A DNA stretch of 18,304 nt, from the NCBI GenBank assembly GCA_025055355.1, contig JANWYM010000025.1:1-18304 (forward strand). Reading direction: 5' to 3'. The notes below the pieces were generated by a model. That model saw only the letters and a list, made by a program, of their open reading frames with translations. It did no database searches and was not told the DNA's origin. The stretch is from Abditibacteriales bacterium (GTDB lineage: Bacteria > Armatimonadota > Abditibacteriia > Abditibacteriales > JANWYM01). Numbering within the stretch: the stretch's first letter is position 1; every line of letters starts with the position of its first letter. The position numbers and the translations under genes were made by a program. Below, piece after piece: positions 12,481-18,304 of this stretch.

Positions 12481-14229
12481 TCATCGTTGCTCCGCCACCG
12501 TTGCCACCACTCGCACGACGCGGTCTTCGCAGGCTGCCCACACCGCGCCGTCGCGGGTTGCGGTCACTTTCCGCACGGAGGCGGGAACGTCCTTCAGAGG
12601 AATGGCGAGCCAGCGGTGCCCGTCAAACGCCAGCAGTCCGGCGTTCCACAAGCCGACCCAGAGCCGACCGCTGGTGTCGCGGTCGCTGCCGCGCAGCAGC
12701 GGTCCTTCGTCTTCGGGTCCGCGAAAATGGGTGGCGAGGTAGACCCACTCGCGCCGCCAGAACTCCGGTGGGTTCCACCAGCGCGGTCCCGACAGCCACC
12801 ACGCCTTGCGCAACGAGGCGCGAGTTTTCGGGTCGGGCGGGAGGAAGGTTTTGCCGTCAAACCGCTGCACGCCATACCAGAGTTGCCCCATCGCGTCGTG
12901 CCAGAGTTGCAGGTTCTCTTCTTCTGACGTGTCATGCGGAGCCAAGCCGCTGTCGGGTGCGACTTGCTGCCAGTAGCGCATCAGGAAGAATTTGTTGGCA
13001 GCGGCTTCGTTTTTGAACTCGCGTTCCTCGTTGGCGTCGGCTTGCCACGGCTGATTCCATCTGCGGCGCGCGCTGCGCCAGATGCCGGGCGGCAAAGCGA
13101 GTTTCTCCGTGCCGCGCGCAGGCACGTAGGCGAACCAGTCCTTCCCCACTTGGCGATACACGATGCCTTTGCAGACCGCCCACACCTCGCCCTGATGCAG
13201 GAACAGTTGCTCAAAGTCCGACGTGAGGGCAGGCGGCACAGGCGTCTCATCAGTGGTTTTGCCGTCCTTCCAAACCGCCACAGCCACTTCGTCGGAGACG
13301 GCGTCGCTGCCCACCAGCCAGACCTCCCCGGCGGGCGTCGGCAGCGCCGTGTGCGGATGGAGAGGATTGCCGTCCGACGCCGCTGTGCCCGGCAGAAGGA
13401 ACGAACCGCCGTCAGGTTTGAGGAACCACACGCCTTGCGCTCCCGCCGCTGCGCACACGCGGTTGTCAGGCAAAGGGCGCAGGTCGAACACATCGGGGAT
13501 CTGCCACGTTGTCACATGAATGCGGTCGGTCGGCTCCGGCGCGTAGCGGGTGTGCACGAAGTCCGTAATGTCGTCCCACAGCAGATAAAGCGGCACGCGG
13601 CGGCGCAGTTCGACGAGGAGCTCTTTGGCTTCTTCCATGCGGTTGAGTTGCTGCAGGGCGCGGAAGCGGCGCACAAGCACACCGTCCATGTGGGGGCGGA
13701 GTTTTAGCGCCTCCCGCGCCTGCTCCTCAACGGTTGTCCATTCCCTCGCCCGCGTCGCCTGATACACCGCCTCCACATGAACGGCGGCGCGGGGGTTCTC
13801 CTTCCACAGGCGCGAGAGCGGGTTGCCTCCGCCGAGCAGGTCCGGCGGCGCGAGGTCGAGCAGCTCGCGCGCGGCGATGTCGTCAAAGAGCCTCCGCTTT
13901 AAGTCCGCTAAGGCGATGTAAGGCAACCGCCAGTTCCGCCCCTGCCGCGCGGCGGCGACGAAAAACACGCGCGCAGCGGCAAGTTCCTTCTTCTCCAAAG
14001 CGTCCACGCCCGCCAGACAGAGCGCCACCGTCGCCGCGCTGCCCGCCCTCTGCGCGGACAGCGATTGTACCACCTGGGCTGCCGCCTTGCGCTGTTCGGG
14101 GTCAACGGCGTTCCGCTCCTGCTGACGATACGCCCACTCCCGTCCCCCTACTCCCACCACCACGCCCATCGCGAACGCCACAAAACTCAGAACCACTAAG
14201 TTCTGTCGGACTGAGGATTGTGAGAGCAT
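12481..14229 (-). CDS. Membrane-anchored TPR and propeller-like protein
   Basis: The 582-residue protein has a short cytoplasmic start and one membrane helix at about residues 9-28 (LVVLSFVAFAMGVVVGVGG). A mostly helical region follows to about residue 230 with TPR-like pairs (DALEKKELAAARVFFVAAAR, YQATRAREWTTVEEQAREAL, LQQLNRMEEAKELLVEL). The C-terminal 340 residues contain spaced tryptophan-rich repeats such as GVWFLKPDG, GEVWLVGSD, GEVWAVCKG, GQLWYGVQRFDG, GRLWVGLWNAGLLAFDG and GAVWAACEDRVVRV. These match the repeats of two-component-regulator propellers (Reg_prop) and suggest a beta-propeller outside the membrane. ATG 14229 has GGAGG 8 bases upstream. A perfect consensus promoter lies 250 bp upstream, giving a long leader that contains a REP-like palindrome. 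A sensory or scaffold role is possible; no output domain is seen. Confidence 0.75.
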   Translation of the reverse strand: MLSQSSVRQNLVVLSFVAFAMGVVVGVGGREWAYRQQERNAVDPEQRKAAAQVVQSLSAQRAGSAATVALCLAGVDALEKKELAAARVFFVAAARQGRNWRLPYIALADLKRRLFDDIAARELLDLAPPDLLGGGNPLSRLWKENPRAAVHVEAVYQATRAREWTTVEEQAREALKLRPHMDGVLVRRFRALQQLNRMEEAKELLVELRRRVPLYLLWDDITDFVHTRYAPEPTDRIHVTTWQIPDVFDLRPLPDNRVCAAAGAQGVWFLKPDGGSFLLPGTAASDGNPLHPHTALPTPAGEVWLVGSDAVSDEVAVAVWKDGKTTDETPVPPALTSDFEQLFLHQGEVWAVCKGIVYRQVGKDWFAYVPARGTEKLALPPGIWRSARRRWNQPWQADANEEREFKNEAAANKFFLMRYWQQVAPDSGLAPHDTSEEENLQLWHDAMGQLWYGVQRFDGKTFLPPDPKTRASLRKAWWLSGPRWWNPPEFWRREWVYLATHFRGPEDEGPLLRGSDRDTSGRLWVGLWNAGLLAFDGHRWLAIPLKDVPASVRKVTATRDGAVWAACEDRVVRVVATVAEQR

Positions 14230-14286
14230 GGATGACACCTCCAGGCGTGACGCGGTCGCCGACATCCTTTTCCCCCTCCCCGGTGA

Positions 14287-14407
14287 AAATGCCTATCGTG
14301 GCGAGCAGAGAGGTGTCATTGCGCGGAGCGCAGCGGTTGCGAGGAACGAGGCAAAGCCATCCCCTCGCGGAGGGGATGGTTCGGTCCGCTCGCAATGATA
14401 GGCATTT
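14287..14407. repeat. Diverged REP-like palindrome with extra outer arms
   Basis: Outer arms AAATGCCTATC (14287-14297) and GATAGGCATTT (14397-14407) are exact reverse complements. Inside, GTCATTGCG on the left and CGCTCGCAATGA on the right, with ATCCCCTC-GCG-GAGGGGAT at the centre, correspond to the palindrome at 5514-5597 but with an asymmetric insertion in the left arm. Confidence 0.65.
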
Positions 14408-14480
14408 GGGAAGTGGGAGAGGGAAGATGGCGTCAGCAACCGTGTAACATCTGACCCCCATCGCCCAGCACCCTTTCCCG

Positions 14481-14509
14481 ATTATAAGGTGGGCAGCTGA
14501 ATATGTCAA
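14481..14509 (-). promoter_or_regulatory. Exact-consensus sigma-70 promoter for the propeller-like gene
   Basis: On the minus strand, TTGACA (14509-14504) and TATAAT (14486-14481) are separated by 17 bases; all twelve positions match consensus. The predicted transcript starts near 14474 and has a leader of about 245 bases. Confidence 0.85.
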
Positions 14510-14510
14510 A

Positions 14511-14539
14511 TTGCTCTCGCCGTGAGAATCAGTTACAAT
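14511..14539 (+). promoter_or_regulatory. Promoter of the HEAT-repeat gene, probably giving a leaderless mRNA
   Basis: TTGCTC (14511-14516) and TACAAT (14534-14539) are 17 bases apart. The expected transcription start, about seven bases after the -10 box, falls at or next to the ATG at 14547, and no ribosome site fits between them. Its -35 box is separated from that of the minus-strand promoter by a single base. Confidence 0.65.
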
Positions 14540-14546
14540 AAACGGG

Positions 14547-15803
14547 ATGCGAATCCTGTTCAACGACGACCACGAGACGACGAAACTCGTGCTTCTGCTG
14601 CAACTCAGTCAGCGTCTTGAGGTGCGGCTGGGGGCGATAGAGGGGCTGTCGCGGCGGCGCGGTCGGGCGGCGTTAGCGGCGTTGAGCGCGGCGCTGTATG
14701 ACAAAGATGTTACCGTGCGCGCGGCGGCGGCGCGGGCATTGGGCGACATGCGGGACGAGTGTGCCGTCGGACCGCTGCGCACGGCGTTAGCCGACGATGT
14801 AATGTCCGTGCGGCAGGCAGCCGCCCTGGCGCTGCTACGCATCGGGACGGCGGTTGCGGAAAGCGTCGTGCGGGCGAGCCTGCAATCGTCGGACGAGCGC
14901 GTGCGGCAAGCCGCGCTGTGGACGCTCACGCAGATGAGCGACGAACGCGCCGCTGCGTTTCTGTCCGAACTGCTGCGCGGGCGGCGCGCAACGATTGAGC
15001 GCGTGATGACGTGGATTGCCCTGATGTTGGGCCAAGAGCGCACGCTGAACGTTCTCGCGCTCGTGCTGCGTTCCAGCCATTACACGATGCGGCGTGGCGC
15101 AGTGTGGGCGATGGGCTGCGTCGGCGGGCAGACAGCCATTGAGCGTTGTCTGGTATTTCTGCACGACGTTCACGCTGAAGTGCGCCGCGCCGCTGCGCAC
15201 ACCCTCGAGCGCATTGGCGACGAGCAAATCATTGAGCCGTTCATCGCTGCCCTGCGCGACAGCGACGCCGAAGTGCGCCGCACCGCCGCCCGCACCCTGG
15301 CGAAGTTTAGTGATGAACGCGCGCTGCAACCCTTGCTTTATGCTCTTCACTACCGCGATAGATGCGTCCGCCAACATGCCGCCGAGGGGTTGGGCAGAAT
15401 CGGCGACCCGCGTGCGGTGGACGCCCTGTGCGCCGCGCTGAAGGACAACGAATCGAACGTCCGTCGCGCCGCCGCGCAGGCGTTGGGCAACATCGGACAC
15501 CGCGCCGCGTTGCCCGCGTTGCGCGCACGTTTACGGTGGCGCTCCGTCGAACTCAACAGCGACGTGCGCTATGCGTGCGCCCAAGCCATCAAACGCATCG
15601 AGACGGCAACGCAGCACATCAAGGATTTGCCGCTCGCTGCCGCCGCGCCCCCGGAGCGCGCGTCGCTGCCGATTCCCATTATCTCATCAACGCCGATGCC
15701 AGAGGTTCTTCCGATTCCAGCGGATGCGCCGGTGCAGCCTCATCGAGCGACAATGTGGACAGATAGAGTCCGGCACAGACTCAGGCGATGGTTGTGCCAT
15801 TGA
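14547..15803 (+). CDS. HEAT-repeat protein (PBS lyase-type HEAT repeats)
   Basis: The 418-residue protein consists from about residue 22 to 355 of some ten helical repeats of about 31 residues with the recurring core VRxAAAxALGxxxD. Clear units are VTVRAAAARALGDMRDECAV, MSVRQAAALALLRIGTAVA, ERVRQAALWTLTQMSDERAA, AEVRRAAAHTLERIGDEQII, AEVRRTAARTLAKFSDERAL and SNVRRAAAQALGNIGHRAAL. Such proteins are usually scaffolds for protein binding; similar repeats occur in phycobilin lyases, but nothing else here points to pigments. The C-terminal 60 residues are proline- and alanine-rich and end in a basic stretch (RVRHRLRRWLCH), possibly a flexible tail. No signal peptide is seen, so it is expected in the cytoplasm. 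The gene begins directly after its promoter and is followed 21 bases later by the CPBP protease gene, so both are probably one operon. Confidence 0.88.
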   Translation: MRILFNDDHETTKLVLLLQLSQRLEVRLGAIEGLSRRRGRAALAALSAALYDKDVTVRAAAARALGDMRDECAVGPLRTALADDVMSVRQAAALALLRIGTAVAESVVRASLQSSDERVRQAALWTLTQMSDERAAAFLSELLRGRRATIERVMTWIALMLGQERTLNVLALVLRSSHYTMRRGAVWAMGCVGGQTAIERCLVFLHDVHAEVRRAAAHTLERIGDEQIIEPFIAALRDSDAEVRRTAARTLAKFSDERALQPLLYALHYRDRCVRQHAAEGLGRIGDPRAVDALCAALKDNESNVRRAAAQALGNIGHRAALPALRARLRWRSVELNSDVRYACAQAIKRIETATQHIKDLPLAAAAPPERASLPIPIISSTPMPEVLPIPADAPVQPHRATMWTDRVRHRLRRWLCH

Positions 15804-15824
15804 CCTAACAGGAGGTGCGACACG

Positions 15825-16793
15825 GTGGAGGAACGAGGACCCTTGCATCAACGGACCGGTGAGGTAGAACAACCTGCATTGACTGACTTTTCCACTGCCC
15901 CTGTGCAGCAAACGTCTCCCTCTTCTCAGCCCGTGCTACCCCCGTTAGCGCGGGTGGCAGTCTATCTGACCGCGTGTATGGTGGCAGGAGGGGTGGGCGC
16001 TGTGCCGGGCGCTGTGGTGGCATTCACCTGGCTCTTCGCCCAACACGGTGAACTATCGGAGAAGGTCATCGAACGAGGAATGGGCGTCATCGTCCTGAGC
16101 GTCCTCTTCGGCATCTACCCGTTTATCATCCTGACGACGTGGTTGTTTGTGCGCTACATTGACCGTCGCCCGCTAAACAGCATTGGGCTCACCACGCAGC
16201 GGTGGGGGAAGGAGATGGGGGGAGGCGCTGCTTTGGGTATCGTCTTTATGAGCGTGACGATGGGCGTCTACCTCGCGCTCGACTGGATACGCCTCACGCC
16301 GACCTCCACCTCTTGGGGAGGATGGTTGATCCTGACGTTGGGGTGTTTGCTGGTGGGATTTACTGAGGAGATGATGTTTCGCGGCTATCTCCTGACCCAT
16401 CTGGAGGAATGGCGCAGTCGGCGCGTTGCTATTGCCGTCACCACCGTGTTGTTCTGGATGGCGCATCTGGGCATGGGCAACGTGCACCATCCGCTGGGAG
16501 CGGCGGACATGCTGGCGATAGGCCTCACGTTCGCGTTATGTCGGGTCGCCACGCGCTCTTTGTGGCTGCCCATCGGGCTGCACGCGGGTTATAACTGGAT
16601 CGCCCTCTCCATAGGAGGGGATGAACTGGGGTTTCCCGCTCTCTACCACATGGAAGTGAGAGCGCCCCACTGGTTGGTGGGACCGCCTGGATACGTCGGC
16701 GTCGCGGATCTCGTGTTTGGGCTATTGCTGTTGGGATTTGTTTATGGGGTGCTTTATCGCCCCAGCCAACGCCAGTGGGACGCCGTTCCCTGA
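15825..16793 (+). CDS. CPBP-family intramembrane metalloprotease (Abi/Rce1-like)
   Basis: The 322-residue protein starts with about 40 polar residues rich in P, Q and S, followed by about eight membrane helices. The CPBP (Abi) motifs are all present: EExxxR as TEEMMFRGYLL (E181, E182, R186), FWMAHLG with H214, and GLHAGYNW with H253 and N257. These form the glutamate/histidine active site of Rce1-type intramembrane proteases, which in bacteria are linked to processing of peptides, surface proteins or bacteriocin immunity. The start is GTG with AGGAGG 9 bases upstream. It follows the HEAT-repeat gene by 21 bases and is presumably translated from the same mRNA, so the HEAT protein may serve as its cytoplasmic partner (inference). 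It ends 24 bases before the convergent aroA. Confidence 0.9.
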   Translation: MEERGPLHQRTGEVEQPALTDFSTAPVQQTSPSSQPVLPPLARVAVYLTACMVAGGVGAVPGAVVAFTWLFAQHGELSEKVIERGMGVIVLSVLFGIYPFIILTTWLFVRYIDRRPLNSIGLTTQRWGKEMGGGAALGIVFMSVTMGVYLALDWIRLTPTSTSWGGWLILTLGCLLVGFTEEMMFRGYLLTHLEEWRSRRVAIAVTTVLFWMAHLGMGNVHHPLGAADMLAIGLTFALCRVATRSLWLPIGLHAGYNWIALSIGGDELGFPALYHMEVRAPHWLVGPPGYVGVADLVFGLLLLGFVYGVLYRPSQRQWDAVP

Positions 16794-16817
16794 TGGTTCC
16801 CGTCTCACAGGGCAACG

Positions 16818-18137
16818 TCACGACGCCCTTAACCGCTCTAAAATCTCCTCAAACTCCGGGAACGAAGTCGCAATGCACGCGGTATCTTCAATGACGGTTT
16901 CGCCTTCGGCAGCGAGCGCGGCGATGGCGCACGACATGGCGACGCGATGGTCGCCGTGGCTCTGCACCGTTGCCCCTTTGAGTTGGTTCGGTCCCTCAAT
17001 CACCCAGCCGTCCTCGCGCTCCGCAATGCGCGCGCCCATCTTGCGCAGTTCGCTGGTCATGGTCGCGATGCGGTCGCTTTCCTTGACGCGGAGTTCTTTC
17101 GCGTCGCGCACAACGGTTATGCCATCGGCGCAACAAGCGGCGACGGCGAGGATGGGTAGTTCGTCAATGAGGCGCGGAATGAGGTCACCGCCGATGGTGA
17201 CACCGCGCAACGGCGCGTGTCGCACCACCACATCGGCGACGGGTTCACCCGACGTTTCGCGCTCATTCTCCAACCGAACGTCTGCGCCCATCTCGCGCAG
17301 CACATCCAACACGCCCGTCCGTGTCGGATTGACTCCGACCCCGCGCACGCGCACCTCCGAGCCGGGTAGCATCGCCGCGCCGACGAGGAAAAACGCCGCT
17401 GAAGAAAGGTCGCCCGGCACGGTCACTTCCTGCGCGTGCAACTCGGCGGGACCTTGAATGGAGATGGTGGTAACGACGTTGGCAGGTTGGCAGGTTGGCA
17501 GGTTGGCACGTTCGACGGCAATATCAGCGCCGAAGGCTCTCAACATCCGCTCGCTGTGGTCGCGGGACAAGCCGGACTCCATCACCGTCGTTCTGCCGCA
17601 GGCGTTGAGTCCCGCGAGGAGAATCGCGGATTTGACCTGCGCGCTGGCAACGGGCGTGGTGTAAGTGATGGGCTTCAAAATTCCCCCGCGAATCGTCACG
17701 GGCGGCGTGCAGCGCTCGCCCTGCCCTTGCACGATCGCGCCCATCTGCCGCAGCGGAGTGGCGACGCGGTCCATCGGACGCCGCTGAATTGAGGCATCGC
17801 CCGTCACCGTCGCCTCGAACGGTTGCCCCGCGAGAACGCCCAACATCAGCCGCGCCAACGTGCCTGAGTTACCCACGTCCAGCACGTCACGCGGCTCGCG
17901 CAAGCCGCGAATCCCCTTGCCCTGCACGACCACCTCCCGCGTCCCCATCCCTTCGACGGCAATGCCCATCTGCTGCAAACAGCGGAGCGTGCAGAGGCAG
18001 TCCTCCGCCACGAGAAAGTTGTGAATGACCGTCGCGCCGTGCGCCAACGCCCCCAAGAGCGCGGCGCGGTGCGTGATGGACTTGTCGCCGGGAACGGCGA
18101 TGTCGCCGAGGAGTTGGGTCGCTTTTCGGATGGTCAA
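16818..18137 (-). CDS. aroA: 3-phosphoshikimate 1-carboxyvinyltransferase (EPSP synthase)
   Basis: The 439-residue enzyme joins shikimate 3-phosphate and phosphoenolpyruvate in the chorismate pathway. The motifs are clear: VPGDKSITHRA (K19, S20, R24), DVGNSGTLARL (87-97), RRPMDRV (119-125), ASAQVKSA (164-171), SRDHSERML (191-199), LIDELPIL with D325, ELRVKESDRI (348-357) and HGDHRVAMS (394-402). NSGTxxRL rather than NAGTxxRP resembles class II enzymes. Residues 211-220 (ANLPTCQPAN) are encoded by an octamer tandem repeat and look like an insertion in a loop. The start is TTG at 18137: an in-frame TGA lies five codons upstream and no ATG or GTG intervenes, and the next residues match the usual N-terminus. 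No promoter is evident; the gene follows a minus-strand neighbour by 73 bases and may be co-transcribed. Confidence 0.96.
   Translation of the reverse strand: MTIRKATQLLGDIAVPGDKSITHRAALLGALAHGATVIHNFLVAEDCLCTLRCLQQMGIAVEGMGTREVVVQGKGIRGLREPRDVLDVGNSGTLARLMLGVLAGQPFEATVTGDASIQRRPMDRVATPLRQMGAIVQGQGERCTPPVTIRGGILKPITYTTPVASAQVKSAILLAGLNACGRTTVMESGLSRDHSERMLRAFGADIAVERANLPTCQPANVVTTISIQGPAELHAQEVTVPGDLSSAAFFLVGAAMLPGSEVRVRGVGVNPTRTGVLDVLREMGADVRLENERETSGEPVADVVVRHAPLRGVTIGGDLIPRLIDELPILAVAACCADGITVVRDAKELRVKESDRIATMTSELRKMGARIAEREDGWVIEGPNQLKGATVQSHGDHRVAMSCAIAALAAEGETVIEDTACIATSFPEFEEILERLRAS
17479..17510. repeat. Four octamer tandem repeats (TTGGCAGG) inside aroA
   Basis: Copies are at 17479-17486, 17487-17494, 17495-17502 and 17503-17510, the last with one change (TTGGCACG). 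They encode ANLPTCQPAN in the enzyme. The unit is not a multiple of three, so gain or loss of one copy would shift the frame. Confidence 0.85.
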
Positions 18138-18151
18138 AACAGCCCGGCATC

Positions 18152-18219
18152 ATCCGCTGATGACGCAGATTTCATGGAGTTCTTCTTGCTATCCGTCCAC
18201 GTCTACGTCATCAGCGGAT
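18152..18219. repeat. 14-bp perfect inverted repeat overlapping the end of the upstream gene
   Basis: ATCCGCTGATGACG (18152-18165) pairs with CGTCATCAGCGGAT (18206-18219) across a 40-base loop. The right arm contains the last codons and stop of the minus-strand gene at 18211, so the repeat end supplies the stop codon. Confidence 0.65.
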
Positions 18220-18304
18220 ATTCTCCAGAATCTTCCTCATCCCCGCGAACGACTGCCGACTGGATTCTTCCTTCGTCAACCCCTCGCCGCGCCAGTGGGT
18301 TTCG
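18211..18304 (-). CDS. C-terminus of an unidentified protein (cut by window edge)
   Basis: Only the last 30 residues are visible, ending LTKEESSRQSFAGMRKILEN followed by IR and a TGA stop within an inverted-repeat arm. The helical, charged composition looks like a genuine protein end, and the frame stays open to the window edge. The fragment is too short to assign a family. Its position 73 bases upstream of aroA on the same strand would fit another aromatic-pathway gene, but nothing in the residues proves this. Confidence 0.55.
   Translation of the reverse strand, partial: ETHWRGEGLTKEESSRQSFAGMRKILENIR

Larger units (their letters stand above)
14230..14546. other. Divergent intergenic region with REP-like palindrome and two promoters
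   Basis: This 317-bp region separates the propeller-like gene from the HEAT-repeat gene. It contains a REP-like inverted repeat (14287-14407) in the predicted leader of the minus-strand gene, and the two promoters back to back at 14481-14539. No credible coding sequence was found. Confidence 0.75.

Noticed and set aside
12934..13707. Plus-strand frame of 257 codons
   Set aside because: Antisense to the TPR/propeller gene, which has the better start, promoter and repeat structure.
13734..14447. Plus-strand frame of 237 codons
   Set aside because: Low-complexity R/P/S/A translation overlapping the other strand's gene and the REP repeat.
16780..16820. Possible terminator between the convergent CPBP and aroA genes
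   Set aside because: Only a short CCCTG/CAGGG pairing with a long loop and no T-run.

Overview
The window is GC-rich bacterial DNA with short intergenic gaps, Shine-Dalgarno sites before many starts, and sigma-70-type promoters that can be read directly. One of them is an exact consensus pair (TTGACA, 17 bases, TATAAT). The lineage cannot be fixed from the sequence. The gene content, high GC and many small palindromic intergenic repeats resemble thermophilic, poorly cultivated phyla such as Armatimonadota, Fervidibacterota or Chloroflexota. This is an impression, not a proof. No rRNA, tRNA, CRISPR array, transposase or phage gene was seen.

Left part (1-3830, minus strand). A TTGACG/TATGAT promoter drives a membrane glycosyltransferase that fuses a degenerate WecA-like domain to a WecG/TagA/CpsF domain. 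A LacD-family class I aldolase follows, then a PfkB-family sugar kinase cut by the window edge. Upstream of this unit is a small secreted protein with its own promoter.

Middle part (4033-11009, plus strand). This reads as a surface-glycan or sugar-modification cluster: NAD-dependent epimerase, a small unknown protein carrying a palindromic insert, a PhyH-type dioxygenase, a tiny zinc ribbon, a polytopic GT-C-like transferase, a family 2 glycosyltransferase and, after a 695-bp repeat-filled gap, a GT-B (family 4) glycosyltransferase. Several families of short palindromic or MITE-like repeats sit at gene boundaries here.

Right part (11099-18304). On the minus strand are a lipoprotein, a VapBC-type toxin-antitoxin pair with a palindrome over its promoter, and a membrane-anchored TPR/propeller-like protein. 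The last of these is divergent from a HEAT-repeat protein plus CPBP intramembrane protease pair. The two divergent promoters are back to back, and the HEAT-repeat mRNA is predicted to be leaderless. A convergent aroA (EPSP synthase) carries an in-frame octamer tandem repeat. It is preceded by the C-terminus of another minus-strand gene.

The most unusual items are the pseudo-WecA/WecG fusion, palindromic elements that appear to have entered coding sequence (the 5064 gene and aroA), and the dense nested inverted repeats at 5083-5728 and 9279-9650.
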